A stretch of DNA of 64,000 bases from Candidatus Peribacteria bacterium (lineage in GTDB: Bacteria; Patescibacteriota; Gracilibacteria; UBA1369; LOWO2-01-FULL-3), in NCBI GenBank assembly GCA_943356465.1, contig CALREX010000004.1:1-64000 (forward strand), in the 5' to 3' direction. Position 1 is the first letter of the stretch; each line of letters opens with the position of its first letter. A program made the position numbers and the translations under genes. This document shows positions 26,850-35,753 of the stretch, in pieces. The notes under the pieces are model-generated. The model did no database searches, was not told the origin of the DNA, and saw only the letters and a list, made by a program, of their open reading frames with translations.

Positions 26850-26985
26850 AATAGAGATATACGTGAGTAATAGATTGTTGTGCTTTTTAGCCGATCATGT
26901 ATCGGCTAAAATTGGACAAATCGTACATGTTAGATTTGTCCAATTGCACTACCTATTACGAATGTATATCTCTATTTTGGCTAAC
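26841..26985 (+). repeat. Two-hairpin/outer-stem element, copy 2
   Basis: The left outer arm starts in the last codons of the Cys-rich gene (GTTAGC at 26841) and pairs with the right arm ending GCTAAC at 26985: 22 consecutive pairs with one G-T wobble, then a further seven. Hairpin 1 is TTTTAGCCGA / TCGGCTAAAA, loop TCATGTA (26895-26901). Hairpin 2 is ATTGGACAAATC / GATTTGTCCAAT, loop GTACATGTTA (26923-26932). It fills the gap between two convergent genes. Confidence 0.88.
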
Positions 26986-27001
26986 GTATTTTTCAAAACA
27001 T

Positions 27002-28246
27002 TTACGCCACCTTTTTCAGAGCCTCCACGATTTGATTTGCTCCGGCTTCGTCTATTCCCTCAACTTCCACCAAATCTTTCGCGCTAAGACCCTTTATTTG
27101 TTCTACAAGAGTAAGGTTTGCCTTAGATAGAGATTCAACCAATGAATCAGCAAGTCCAAGATCAGCTAGATTCTCAATTGCCATCTTGATTTCACCTTTT
27201 GCTTCAGGGGAAAGCTCAGAAATATCAAGAATATCAATTTCCCATCCTGTAAGGATAGAAGCCAAGCGAACATTTTGTCCCTGTTTTCCGATGGCAAGAG
27301 GACGTTGATCAGGTTGTACATAAACTTTTGCTCTTCTTTCTTTATCGAAAAGTTTTATAGCAGTTACTTTTGCAGGAGCTAAAGATGTTTTTATGTAATC
27401 TTCCATATTTGAAGACCATTGAATAATATCTATTCTTTCTCCATTAAGTTCATCCATTATGTTTTGTACACGAACACCTTTTTGCCCTACACATGAGCCA
27501 ATTGGATCGATTTTTGAATCAGTTGAATGCACTGCAACTTTACATCTTATTCCTGGTTCTCTGGAGATAGATTTGATTTCTACAAGTCCGGATTTTATTT
27601 CAGGAATTTCAAGCTCAAGAAGCTTACGAACAAGCCCTGGATGGTTTCTTGAAATAATAAGCTGAGGCCCTTTTGTCGTTTTTATAACTTTATCCAAATA
27701 AAGCTTAATTCTTTGTCCTGAATAATATTTTTCGCCTGGAATTTGTTGATCGTAAGGCAAATTTGTAGTCGTTTTATTGTCCAAATTTACATATACATTT
27801 GTTCCGTCAACACGGTGAACCATCGCATTTAAAAGTTCATTTTCACGATCTTTAAACGTATCGTACATCACATCTCTTTCAGCATCCTGAATTTTTTGAA
27901 TGATAACCTGTTTTGCAGCTTGAGCTGCAATTCTTCCATAGTTTGTAGGAGTTACATCAATTTTGATTTTATCTCCAATTTTAGCTTTTTTGCTGTATTT
28001 TTTTGCTTCAAGTTCAGACATTTGAAGATCTTCATCTTCAACTTTTTTTACAACTTCTTTCACGATAAAGACAGTTGCAAGTCCTGAATTTTCATCGAGA
28101 TCAACGTCAACTTCTTGATTTTTATTTCCATAATCTTTCCTGAAAGCTGCACGCAGAGCGGCTTTTATAGTTTCAAGTACTTTATCTCTGGGAATATTTT
28201 TCTCATCGCAAAGTTGATTTATCGCAGCAAGGAACTGTGATTGCAT
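27002..28246 (-). CDS. nusA: Transcription termination/antitermination factor NusA
   Basis: NusA binds RNA polymerase and modulates pausing, termination and antitermination. The start at 28246 (MQSQFLAAINQLCDEK) matches the family; a longer frame to 28276 adds only MFLYPLKRTN. Domains: N-terminal (1-125), S1 (about 135-200), KH1 and KH2 (about 230-345; VGQKGVRVQNIMDELNGERIDI and AIGKQGQNVRLAS), and a C-terminal helix-hairpin-helix (ISAKDLVEVEGID-like). It ends the recA-recX-nusA run; the gap to recX is about 40 nt. Convergent with the Cys-rich gene across element copy 2. Confidence 0.95.
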   Translation of the reverse strand: MQSQFLAAINQLCDEKNIPRDKVLETIKAALRAAFRKDYGNKNQEVDVDLDENSGLATVFIVKEVVKKVEDEDLQMSELEAKKYSKKAKIGDKIKIDVTPTNYGRIAAQAAKQVIIQKIQDAERDVMYDTFKDRENELLNAMVHRVDGTNVYVNLDNKTTTNLPYDQQIPGEKYYSGQRIKLYLDKVIKTTKGPQLIISRNHPGLVRKLLELEIPEIKSGLVEIKSISREPGIRCKVAVHSTDSKIDPIGSCVGQKGVRVQNIMDELNGERIDIIQWSSNMEDYIKTSLAPAKVTAIKLFDKERRAKVYVQPDQRPLAIGKQGQNVRLASILTGWEIDILDISELSPEAKGEIKMAIENLADLGLADSLVESLSKANLTLVEQIKGLSAKDLVEVEGIDEAGANQIVEALKKVA

Positions 28247-28286
28247 ATTAGTTCTTTTTAAGGGATACAAAAACAAACAGGATAAA

Positions 28287-28790
28287 TTAATAATCCTGTT
28301 CTACGAGGCTAGAATAACAGGATTTTAATGATGTGTAAATAGCTTCTTTCGAAAAGCCTTTAGAAGAAAGAAATTGGAAGGCTTTAGATTTTTGCTTAAG
28401 TATCGGGTGCTTACTCCACAACCTCATTTTTTTTGAAATAAGATCTCTGCAGGCTTTGGATTCATCATAGTCGAGGTTTTCAAATCCTACATCTATAATA
28501 TTTTTGTCTATGCCCTTTACCCGAAGTTCCTGTTTAATAAGAGAAATCCCTCTCGGTTTAAACTGGATTCTGCTAAGAACATAATCTTTTACGAACTGAT
28601 CATCGTCCAGATATTTTAGTTCTATAAGTCTATTTATAACTTCATTTATCATCTCGACTTCAACTTCAGGATGACTTTTACAAATATTAGATATTTTTTT
28701 ATTTATTTCGGAAACTGTATATCTTTTCTTTGATACAAGTCGCAAAGCATAATCCATAAGCCTGCTTTTTGTGATGATCTTATTATTCAT
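28287..28790 (-). CDS. recX: Regulatory protein RecX
   Basis: RecX binds RecA filaments and limits their activity. The protein (about 167 residues from [16 protein letters not shown]) is built of three-helix repeats; the tract [15 protein letters not shown] is the RecX hallmark. The chosen ATG at 28790 overlaps the recA stop by 8 nt, consistent with translational coupling; an alternative ATG at 28805 adds five residues. The recA-recX order is the classical one. Confidence 0.9.
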   Translation of the reverse strand: MNNKIITKSRLMDYALRLVSKKRYTVSEINKKISNICKSHPEVEVEMINEVINRLIELKYLDDDQFVKDYVLSRIQFKPRGISLIKQELRVKGIDKNIIDVGFENLDYDESKACRDLISKKMRLWSKHPILKQKSKAFQFLSSKGFSKEAIYTSLKSCYSSLVEQDY

Positions 28791-29874
28791 TTTCAGATAT
28801 TCCATCAGTTACTTCTGAAGATTCAGCCATTGTTTTTGCTATTTCGTCTGCATTACCGGAAATAAAAGTTTTTACATCTTTTTCTATCTCTTTCGTCATT
28901 TTGCCATTTCCTAGTAAGAAATTCTTTGCAGTCTCGCGTCCCTGTCCAAGTTTTTCATCATGGTAGCTATAGAAAGCTCCGGATTTTCTTACAATATTAT
29001 ATTTTGTAGCAAGGTCAAGAAGGTCTCCCTCAAAGGAAATTCCCTTGTTATAAAGAATATCAAATTCAGCTGTTTTAAAAGGTGGAGCAATCTTATTTTT
29101 CACTATTTTTACCTTAACACGATTTCCAACAAGTTCTTTTTCTACACTACCTGGATCTTCGATTTTTCCTATACTTCTGATATCCATTCTTACAGAAGCA
29201 TAAAATTTTAATGCTTGTCCTCCAGTAGTAGTTTCAGGATTTCCAAACATAACTCCTATTTTCATACGTAACTGATTAAGGAAAATAACAGTAGTATTTG
29301 TTTTTGAAGTAATTGCAGTAAGTTTTCTTAGAGCCTGACTCATAAGTCTCGCTTGAAGACCCATATGTGAATCACCCATATCTCCATCAATTTCAGCTCG
29401 TGGCGTAAGGGCGGCTACAGAATCGATTACAATTGCGTCGATACCTCCACTTCTTACAAGAGATTCAACGATTTCAAGCGCTTGCTCTCCGCTGTCAGGT
29501 TGAGCCAAAAGAAGAGAATCAACGTCAACACCTATGCGTCTTGCATACTCAGGATCAAGTGCATGTTCCGCATCAATAAAAGCAACAGTTCCTCCGGCTC
29601 TTTGTGCATGGGCCAAAATATGAAGACTCAATGTAGTTTTTCCTGAACTTTCAGGTCCAAAGATTTCTACAACCCTTCCTCGAGGAATTCCACCGCCAAG
29701 AGCCACATCAAGAGAAAGAGAACCTGTTGATATTGTTTCGATAGGTACTCTGGTTTCTTCCCCCATTTTCATAATTGAACCTTTTCCAAAACTTTTTTCG
29801 ATCTGAGCAATTGCCAAATCTATCGCTTTATTCTTTTCATTTTTCTCATTATTTTTTTCGTTTTTAGTTGTCAT
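28783..29874 (-). CDS. recA: Recombinase RecA
   Basis: RecA forms filaments on single-stranded DNA, drives strand exchange and triggers LexA autocleavage where present. The start at 29874 ([18 protein letters not shown]) is chosen because the upstream in-frame ATG at 29919 lies inside the promoter palindrome. Motifs: [14 protein letters not shown], Walker [22 protein letters not shown], loop L1 [19 protein letters not shown] and loop L2 [21 protein letters not shown]. The 363-residue length is normal. The acidic C-terminus ([12 protein letters not shown]) is also typical. RecX follows with an overlap. Confidence 0.98.
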   Translation of the reverse strand: MTTKNEKNNEKNEKNKAIDLAIAQIEKSFGKGSIMKMGEETRVPIETISTGSLSLDVALGGGIPRGRVVEIFGPESSGKTTLSLHILAHAQRAGGTVAFIDAEHALDPEYARRIGVDVDSLLLAQPDSGEQALEIVESLVRSGGIDAIVIDSVAALTPRAEIDGDMGDSHMGLQARLMSQALRKLTAITSKTNTTVIFLNQLRMKIGVMFGNPETTTGGQALKFYASVRMDIRSIGKIEDPGSVEKELVGNRVKVKIVKNKIAPPFKTAEFDILYNKGISFEGDLLDLATKYNIVRKSGAFYSYHDEKLGQGRETAKNFLLGNGKMTKEIEKDVKTFISGNADEIAKTMAESSEVTDGISENE

Positions 29875-29904
29875 AGAATGATTGTTATTTGCTAAAGTGA
29901 CTAC

Positions 29905-29933
29905 AGTATAGGTGAGCATACACTCACCGTCAA
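29905..29933 (-). promoter_or_regulatory. recA promoter with palindromic spacer operator
   Basis: On the minus strand TTGACG (-35, plus 29928-29933) and TATACT (-10, plus 29905-29910) are exactly 17 bp apart. The spacer is GTGAGTGTATGCTCACC, so GGTGAG-N6-CTCACC (29911-29928) is a perfect six-base inverted repeat lying between the two promoter hexamers. This is where a repressor such as LexA would block RNA polymerase. The predicted leader to the ATG at 29874 is about 24 nt. Confidence 0.75.
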
Positions 29934-29986
29934 TAGATTTTTTGTTTTTTGTCGAAAATGCTTAAGCAAGCCACTTATAGCACATA

Positions 29987-30010
29987 GATATTAAATTTTC
30001 GTTAAAAAAA
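29987..30010 (-). promoter_or_regulatory. 24-bp AT-rich motif upstream of recA
   Basis: On the minus strand this is a run of T followed by TTAACGAAAATTTAATATC. All 24 bases are identical to 40106-40129 (minus strand) and nearly identical to 21132-21151 (plus strand). It lies 113 nt before the recA ATG and 40 nt after the stop of the zinc-ribbon gene. Confidence 0.5.
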
Positions 30011-30049
30011 CTTAAATTTTTTCTAAAATCTCACCTAACTAAAATAAAA

Positions 30050-30265
30050 TTATTTTGGAACGACAACTTTTTTCTCACCAGGTTTTGGCTCATCCAGCCT
30101 AAAAAAAGAAGAAATACTTTTTCTGGTTCCAAAGGCGACATTCTTAGTACCACATTTTTTACATGTATAGACGTACTTTTTGCCAACTCTGTTTGTGTCA
30201 ACAATTTCTTCGCAATCTTTGCAGTAAAAGATGATATCGCAGTCTTGTAAATTTTCTTCAGCCAT
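30050..30265 (-). CDS. Small zinc-ribbon protein
   Basis: The 71-residue product has two Cys pairs, CKDC and CKKC, about 20 residues apart, forming a typical zinc ribbon, and a basic, Pro-rich tail ending KVVVPK. No signal peptide or membrane segment is visible. Its start lies 11 nt after the stop of the membrane-protein gene upstream, so they are probably translated from one message. The function is unknown; nucleic-acid or protein binding is the usual role of such ribbons. Confidence 0.75.
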   Translation of the reverse strand: MAEENLQDCDIIFYCKDCEEIVDTNRVGKKYVYTCKKCGTKNVAFGTRKSISSFFRLDEPKPGEKKVVVPK

Positions 30266-30276
30266 GAAAATATAAA

Positions 30277-30864
30277 TTATAGATCTATAGTTTTTTGTGA
30301 ATATTCTTCTTTTTTTGCCTCACTTTCGTCCAAAACATTATCATAAACTCCACCGGAAATTCTATCCTCAATATCGATCAGTGGCTTAATTTCTCCATCA
30401 ATATCAAAATTTACTTCTCTCTTTCTTAGTCCTGCAAAAGCGCCAAGAATAGTTAGTCCAGTACCTATGAACGAAAAAATTATACCAATTCCTGCATTTT
30501 TCTCGGTAAGATTTATTCCAAATTTCGGATGGAAATAAACACTCAAGGCAAGTACAAGCATAAGTATGGAAAGTCCGCTTGCAGATATGTAAATTTGAAT
30601 TTCGGAAAGTGGCAGTTTAGGTTCTGATTTGCTAAAAAGTTTGACTCCGGAAATCAGTGCACATGCGGCACCCGAAACAAGAACAAGAAGGCCTGCAAGG
30701 TACATAGGGCCTGTAATACCCAAAAACATATCTCCAGTCTTGAATTTATCTATATCCTGATACCACGGCAAAAACGATCCAAGAACCATCAAAAGTCCCC
30801 CAGCCAAAGCCAATTTCTTGTAAAAAGGTAACTGCCTAAATTTGTGTTTGAAAGAGTCAGGCAT
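30277..30864 (-). CDS. Four-helix membrane protein, unknown function
   Basis: The 195-residue protein has four hydrophobic segments (about 16-30, 50-72, 88-108 and 125-145) and a cytoplasmic acidic tail (SEAKKEEYSQKTIDL). The motif LPWYQD follows the first helix. I do not recognise a named family. It is divergent from the glycosyltransferase gene at 30912 and upstream of the zinc-ribbon gene. Envelope function is likely from topology only. Confidence 0.7.
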   Translation of the reverse strand: MPDSFKHKFRQLPFYKKLALAGGLLMVLGSFLPWYQDIDKFKTGDMFLGITGPMYLAGLLVLVSGAACALISGVKLFSKSEPKLPLSEIQIYISASGLSILMLVLALSVYFHPKFGINLTEKNAGIGIIFSFIGTGLTILGAFAGLRKREVNFDIDGEIKPLIDIEDRISGGVYDNVLDESEAKKEEYSQKTIDL

Positions 30865-30899
30865 ATTTAATAAAGTTTAAGTTTATTACAGAATTGTAA

Positions 30900-30905
30900 T
30901 ATACT
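30900..30905 (+). promoter_or_regulatory. -10 element of the glycosyltransferase gene, leaderless
   Basis: TATACT ends six bases before the ATG at 30912; a usual start point would fall on or next to the ATG. No Shine-Dalgarno sequence is present. Confidence 0.45.
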
Positions 30906-30911
30906 GAAAAC

Positions 30912-32018
30912 ATGAAAATTGCAATAGACATTAGGTCGGCGGGAGGAGAGAAAGCAGGCAAAGGCTGGTTCACTTTCAATATTGTCAGAAATTTGTTGAA
31001 GATTGACCGCAAAAATGAATATATCCTATACTGCGCTGATTTCGTTGCTGGATTCGAAGAATTCAAAAACGCAAAACAAAAAAGGATAAGAGGAAAAGGG
31101 ATTTTTTGGCATATAAACAGTGCAATCGATATATATAAAGAAAAAGCGGATATATTCTTTGCGCCGACAAGTTTCATAATTCCGATTTTGCTTCCTAGGT
31201 CAATAAAAAGCATCGTAGTAGTACATGATTTAGTGGCTTTTTTATTTCCAAAAACACACAATAAAAAAGCTGTATTTATAGAAAAATTATTATTAAAAAC
31301 TGCACTGAAAAAAGCATATAAAGTTGTAACGGTTTCAAAAAACACCAAAAAAGACATAATCGAAAAATTCGTAGTAGATGAACAAAAAATAGAAGTAATA
31401 AATTGCGCCGCCGGAGAAGGATACGGAAAAGTAAAAGAAGATGTGCTCAAAGAATTTGCAGATAAAACAAATCTTCCAGCCAAATTTTTTCTTGCAGTGG
31501 GTACGATAGAACCGCGAAAAAACTACATAAATTTGATAAAAGCATTCGCATTAATAAAAGAACGTTTCCCGGATTATTACTTGATAATTGTTGGAAAAAA
31601 CGGTTGGAACTTTGAAGAAGTTTATGAGGAAATAAGAAGAAATTATTTGCAAAAATATGTGCACATTTTAGGTTATTTATCAGATAAAAGTTTGGTAAAT
31701 TTATACAATTTAGCTGAAGCTTTAGTGTTTCCTTCGTTTTATGAAGGATTTGGAATACCGCCTCTGGAAGCCATGAAGTCAGACTGTCCGGTGATATCGT
31801 CGTGCACATCATCTTTGCCGGAAGTGGTTGGTGACGGCGCACTTTTGGTTGATCCAAACAGTCCATCCCAAATAGCAGAAGCAATGGTTAAAATCATCAT
31901 GGATAGTGACCTAAAGAGCACATTAAAAGAGAAAGGATTGAAGCAGTCTGAGAAATTTTCATGGGAAGCCTCTGCGGGAAAACTTTATGAAATGATTCAC
32001 AAAACACCAAAAAAGTGA
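30912..32018 (+). CDS. Glycosyltransferase family 4 (GT-B)
   Basis: The 368-residue GT-B enzyme has the N-terminal acceptor half (KIAIDIRSAGGEKAGKGWF) and the C-terminal donor half. The latter has GTIEPRKNYINLIKAFAL and the EX7E-type site in SFYEGFGIPPLEAMKSDCPVI, followed by LPEVVGDGALLVDP. It transfers a sugar from a nucleotide donor, probably in surface polysaccharide synthesis. No membrane segment is seen; such enzymes act at the inner face. NAD kinase follows 29 nt downstream. Confidence 0.9.
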   Translation: MKIAIDIRSAGGEKAGKGWFTFNIVRNLLKIDRKNEYILYCADFVAGFEEFKNAKQKRIRGKGIFWHINSAIDIYKEKADIFFAPTSFIIPILLPRSIKSIVVVHDLVAFLFPKTHNKKAVFIEKLLLKTALKKAYKVVTVSKNTKKDIIEKFVVDEQKIEVINCAAGEGYGKVKEDVLKEFADKTNLPAKFFLAVGTIEPRKNYINLIKAFALIKERFPDYYLIIVGKNGWNFEEVYEEIRRNYLQKYVHILGYLSDKSLVNLYNLAEALVFPSFYEGFGIPPLEAMKSDCPVISSCTSSLPEVVGDGALLVDPNSPSQIAEAMVKIIMDSDLKSTLKEKGLKQSEKFSWEASAGKLYEMIHKTPKK

Positions 32019-32047
32019 GATAATATACATGTACGTAACTATTCTCT

Positions 32048-32938
32048 ATGTTAGAACCAAAGCTAAATAAGCAGATTCACAAAATAGGGATCATCACTAA
32101 ACGCGAAAACAAGCACTACAAGAAGCTAATTCTTGAACTTGCAAAATATCTAAAAGATAAACACAAAGATTTATATTTCGACAAAAATTCTTTTAATTAC
32201 ATAAAAGGCGCAAAGAAAGGATATTCCAAAGAAGAATTATTAAATGAAACAGATCTTGTCATAACCCTTGGTGGCGACGGAACACTACTTAAAACAGCAC
32301 GAAACATTCAAAGGAAGAAAACCATTGTTTTGGGTGTAAATCTTGGCACAGTAGGTTTTTTGAGCGAAGCATCACCTGAAAATCTATACGAAACTTTAGA
32401 TAAAATTTTTGCAGGACAATATAACATAGATCGCCGTGCACTTTTAAGAGTGACTGTTTACAGGAATAATAAAAAAATAGAAACGTTTTTAGCGCTAAAC
32501 GATGCGGTTATAAATCAAGGAGCATTTGCAAGACTAATCAGACTTGAGCTGGAAATTAACAGTAGAAAATTAGTAACTTTCAATGCAGATGGTGTAATAG
32601 TTGCAACTCCAACAGGATCGACCGCACATTCACTTTCAGCAGGCGGACCGATTGTGCATCCAAGCATTCAAGGGATAACTATAACTCCGATATGTCCAAG
32701 TTCGCTTTCAATGCGTCCGATAATAGTACCTGATTCACGACAACTCACGCTGATAGTGGAAACACACAGACGTGATGAAGCGGCAACAATAGGTCTGACT
32801 ATCGACGGACAGGAAATGATAAAACTCGAATATGGTGACAAAATCACATGCCGAAGAAGCCGCAGATATCTCCACCTTGTTCGGACAAGAAACCGCTATT
32901 ACAAACAACTTCGCGACAAGCTAAGTTGGGGGGAGTGA
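32048..32938 (+). CDS. nadK: NAD kinase
   Basis: The 296-residue enzyme phosphorylates NAD to NADP. It has the signature LGGDGTLLKTAR, NLGTVGFLSE, NDAVINQG, and the NAD/ATP site NADGVIVATPTGSTAHSLSAGGPIVHP. Length is normal. It lies after the glycosyltransferase gene and is convergent with ppdK. NADPH supply fits the nearby glutamate dehydrogenase. Its stop at 32938 is followed directly by the left arm of element copy 3. Confidence 0.96.
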   Translation: MLEPKLNKQIHKIGIITKRENKHYKKLILELAKYLKDKHKDLYFDKNSFNYIKGAKKGYSKEELLNETDLVITLGGDGTLLKTARNIQRKKTIVLGVNLGTVGFLSEASPENLYETLDKIFAGQYNIDRRALLRVTVYRNNKKIETFLALNDAVINQGAFARLIRLELEINSRKLVTFNADGVIVATPTGSTAHSLSAGGPIVHPSIQGITITPICPSSLSMRPIIVPDSRQLTLIVETHRRDEAATIGLTIDGQEMIKLEYGDKITCRRSRRYLHLVRTRNRYYKQLRDKLSWGE

Positions 32939-32939
32939 G

Positions 32940-33090
32940 GATTTGAAAATGCAGGACATATTTCTTGTGAACAATCCTTGTGTTGCTTGTTTCATGATCA
33001 TGTATCATGAAACATTGAGCATTCGTACATGTTAGAATGCTCAATGGCAACACGATTGTGAACAGGGAATATGTCCTGCATTTTCAAATC
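32940..33090 (+). repeat. Two-hairpin/outer-stem element, copy 3
   Basis: The left arm 32940-32962 and right arm 33068-33090 are perfect 23-base complements (core TTTGAAAATGCAGGACA), extended inward with minor mismatches toward GTGTTGC / GCAACAC. Hairpin 1 is GTTTCATGA / TCATGAAAC, loop TCATGTA (32998-33004). Hairpin 2 is CATTGAGCATTC / GAATGCTCAATG, loop GTACATGTTA (33025-33034). The right arm includes the last codons and stop of the convergent ppdK gene. Confidence 0.9.
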
Positions 33091-35741
33091 TTCAACACCG
33101 CCTGCGCCGCCGCAAGCCTTGCAACTGGAACTCTATACGGGCTACAGCTGACATAATTCAGTCCTATTTTATGACAGAATTCTATAGATTTTGGCTCACC
33201 TCCGTGCTCGCCGCAAATTCCTATTTCAAGATCAGGTTTTTCTTTTCGACCAAGTTCTACACAAAGACGCATCAATTGGCCGACGCCGTACTGATCAATA
33301 CTCTCAGTCGGATCTCTTTCGAAAATCCCTTTTTCAAGATATTCCTTCAAAAATTTACCTGAGTCATCGCGTGAAAAACCAAGTGTCATTTGAGTCAGAT
33401 CATTAGTTCCGAAAGAGAAAAAGTCCGCTTCCTTAGCCAATTCATCGGCCGTCAAACAAGCGCGCGGAACCTCGATCATTGTACCGATTTTATAATTAAA
33501 ATTTACACTGTCTCCATAAGACAAAATAGTTTCTTCGATAAGTTTTTTCAAATTTACAAGCTCGGTTTTAAAGCCAACAAGCGGAATCTCAAATTCAACA
33601 TTTACCTCTATTCCACTATCGGAAACCTCAATGGCAGCCTCAGAAATAGCTTCAGCCTGCATTTTGTAAATGTCAGGGAAAGTGATTCCAAGTCTGCATC
33701 CACGATGTCCAAGCATAGGATTAATTTCATGAAGATTTGAAATAGTTATTTTCAAATCTTCAAAAGTCGTCCCTAAATCTTCAGAAAGTTTGTGAATATC
33801 TTCTTCTTTGTCTGGCAAAAATTCATGAAGAGGTGGATCAAGCAAACGTATTGTCATTGGTTTTCCTTCCATCACTTTAAAAATTTCCACGAAATCATTT
33901 TTCTGAAATTCTTTTAATTTTATTAGTTGTTTTCCACGTGTGTCATCATCCTTTGATAAAATCATTTTTCGAACCATTGGAATTCTTTCTTCATCAAAGA
34001 ACATGTGTTCTGTGCGGCAAAGTCCGATTCCTTCAGCTCCAAAATCTATAGCAACCTGACAATCTTTCGGAGTATCTGCATTTGTACGAACGCGCATAAT
34101 CCTGACCTTATCAGCCCATTCCATAATAGTTTTGAAATCTCCAGACATCTTTGGCTCTTCAAGCTCTACGCTACCTAAAATAACCTCTCCAGTGCTTCCA
34201 TCAAGAGTTATGATATCTCCCTCATTTATCACACTGTCTCCAATAATTATTTTTTTCGCAGACGCATTTACGGAAATATCAGCACATCCAGCGACACAAC
34301 ATTTTCCCATTCCTCTTGCGACAACAGCCGCGTGGCTGGTCATTCCTCCACGTGAAGTCAAAATTCCTTGAGCCGCATGCATTCCATGAATATCTTCAGG
34401 ACTCGTTTCTTTTCTCACAAGAATAACTTTCTCATCTTTTTCATTTGCCCAAGTAAAAGCATCATCAGCATTAAATACAACTTTACCGCATGCCGCTCCT
34501 GGTGAAGCAGGCAAGCCTTTTGCTATTACATTTTTCTTTGCGGATTTTTTGATTTGAGGATGAAGTAATTGTCCAAGTGATGCTGCATCTATTTTCAAAA
34601 GAGCTTCTTCTTTTGAAAGAAGTCCTTCCTCTACAAGATCAACAGCAACCTTGATAGCAGCATGTGCCGTCCTTTTGCCATTTCTTGTTTGCAACAAAAA
34701 CAAATTTCCACGTTCAATAGTAAACTCGATATCCTGCATATCTTTGTAATGTTTTTCCAAAGTATTTTTCACATCTAAAAGCTGTTCATAAGCGGACTCA
34801 TTAATTTCTTTTAAGTCATCAATTTTGTTCGGAGTTCTGATTCCGGCGACAACATCTTCACCCTGCGCATTCATCAAAAATTCGCCATAAAATTCTTTTG
34901 CTCCAGTCGAAGGATTTCTGGTAAACGCGACTCCTGTGCCGCTATCGTCTCCCATATTTCCAAAAACCATAGATTGGACATTTACAGCAGTTCCTTTAAG
35001 TCCGTTAATATTATTTATTTTTCTATAAGTTTTTGCGCGATCATTATCCCAAGAATTGAAAACTGCCTCGATGGCTAGTTTCAGCTGTGCAAGTGGATTC
35101 TCGGGAAATTCATTTTCTGAGTTTTGACTAATAATATTTTTAAATTCATAAACCAATTTTTTCAAATCTTCCGCATCTAAATCAGTATCCTGTTTTACGT
35201 TTTTTTCATTTTTTGCTTTTTCAATCGCTTCCTCGAAAAGATCATGAGAAACACAAAGAACAACATTCCCAAACATTTGCACAAATCTTCTATAACAATC
35301 ATATGCAAACCTTGCATTTTTTGTGCTTGCAATTAAACCTTCCACAGTCTCATCATTAAGCCCTAGATTGAGAATTGTATCCATCATTCCAGGCATTGAA
35401 ACAGCCGCTCCGCTCCTTACGGAAACGAGTAGTGGATTTTTTGCATTACCAAGCTTTTTACCTGTATTAACTTCAAGCAAATTCAATTTTTCCTCAAGCT
35501 GCTCGGCAAAACTTTCCGGATAAGAATTTTTAGAAACAAAATAATCACAAACTTCTGTAGTGATTGTAAAACCAAATGGAACAGGTATTCCGATATTGGT
35601 CATCTCAGCAAGATTTGCGCCCTTACCTCCGAGCAGATCACGCATATCTTTGTCGCCTTCGTCAAAAGAATAAATATATTTTTTAGTAAAAACATCGCGA
35701 TTTGCGGTCGACGCTTTCGCAATTGAAGAGCTTGGTATCAT
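33084..35741 (-). CDS. ppdK: Pyruvate, phosphate dikinase
   Basis: The 885-residue enzyme interconverts pyruvate + ATP + Pi and PEP + AMP + PPi. The ATP-grasp part starts with LLGGKGANLAEMTNIGIPVPFGF. The swivelling phosphohistidine domain has the catalytic His in LTSRGGMTSHAAVVARGMGK. The C-terminal PEP/pyruvate barrel has GIGLCRTEHMF and the catalytic Cys in GICGEHGG. Length matches bacterial PPDK. It follows gdhA by 12 nt. With PEP carboxylase it provides reversible PEP metabolism using PPi. Confidence 0.97.
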   Translation of the reverse strand: MIPSSSIAKASTANRDVFTKKYIYSFDEGDKDMRDLLGGKGANLAEMTNIGIPVPFGFTITTEVCDYFVSKNSYPESFAEQLEEKLNLLEVNTGKKLGNAKNPLLVSVRSGAAVSMPGMMDTILNLGLNDETVEGLIASTKNARFAYDCYRRFVQMFGNVVLCVSHDLFEEAIEKAKNEKNVKQDTDLDAEDLKKLVYEFKNIISQNSENEFPENPLAQLKLAIEAVFNSWDNDRAKTYRKINNINGLKGTAVNVQSMVFGNMGDDSGTGVAFTRNPSTGAKEFYGEFLMNAQGEDVVAGIRTPNKIDDLKEINESAYEQLLDVKNTLEKHYKDMQDIEFTIERGNLFLLQTRNGKRTAHAAIKVAVDLVEEGLLSKEEALLKIDAASLGQLLHPQIKKSAKKNVIAKGLPASPGAACGKVVFNADDAFTWANEKDEKVILVRKETSPEDIHGMHAAQGILTSRGGMTSHAAVVARGMGKCCVAGCADISVNASAKKIIIGDSVINEGDIITLDGSTGEVILGSVELEEPKMSGDFKTIMEWADKVRIMRVRTNADTPKDCQVAIDFGAEGIGLCRTEHMFFDEERIPMVRKMILSKDDDTRGKQLIKLKEFQKNDFVEIFKVMEGKPMTIRLLDPPLHEFLPDKEEDIHKLSEDLGTTFEDLKITISNLHEINPMLGHRGCRLGITFPDIYKMQAEAISEAAIEVSDSGIEVNVEFEIPLVGFKTELVNLKKLIEETILSYGDSVNFNYKIGTMIEVPRACLTADELAKEADFFSFGTNDLTQMTLGFSRDDSGKFLKEYLEKGIFERDPTESIDQYGVGQLMRLCVELGRKEKPDLEIGICGEHGGEPKSIEFCHKIGLNYVSCSPYRVPVARLAAAQAVLKI

Positions 35742-35753
35742 AAATTTGTTAGA

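Noticed and set aside
30857-31483. Minus-strand frame over the glycosyltransferase gene
   Set aside because: It is a shadow of the glycosyltransferase coding strand with biased Phe/Ser/Ile composition.
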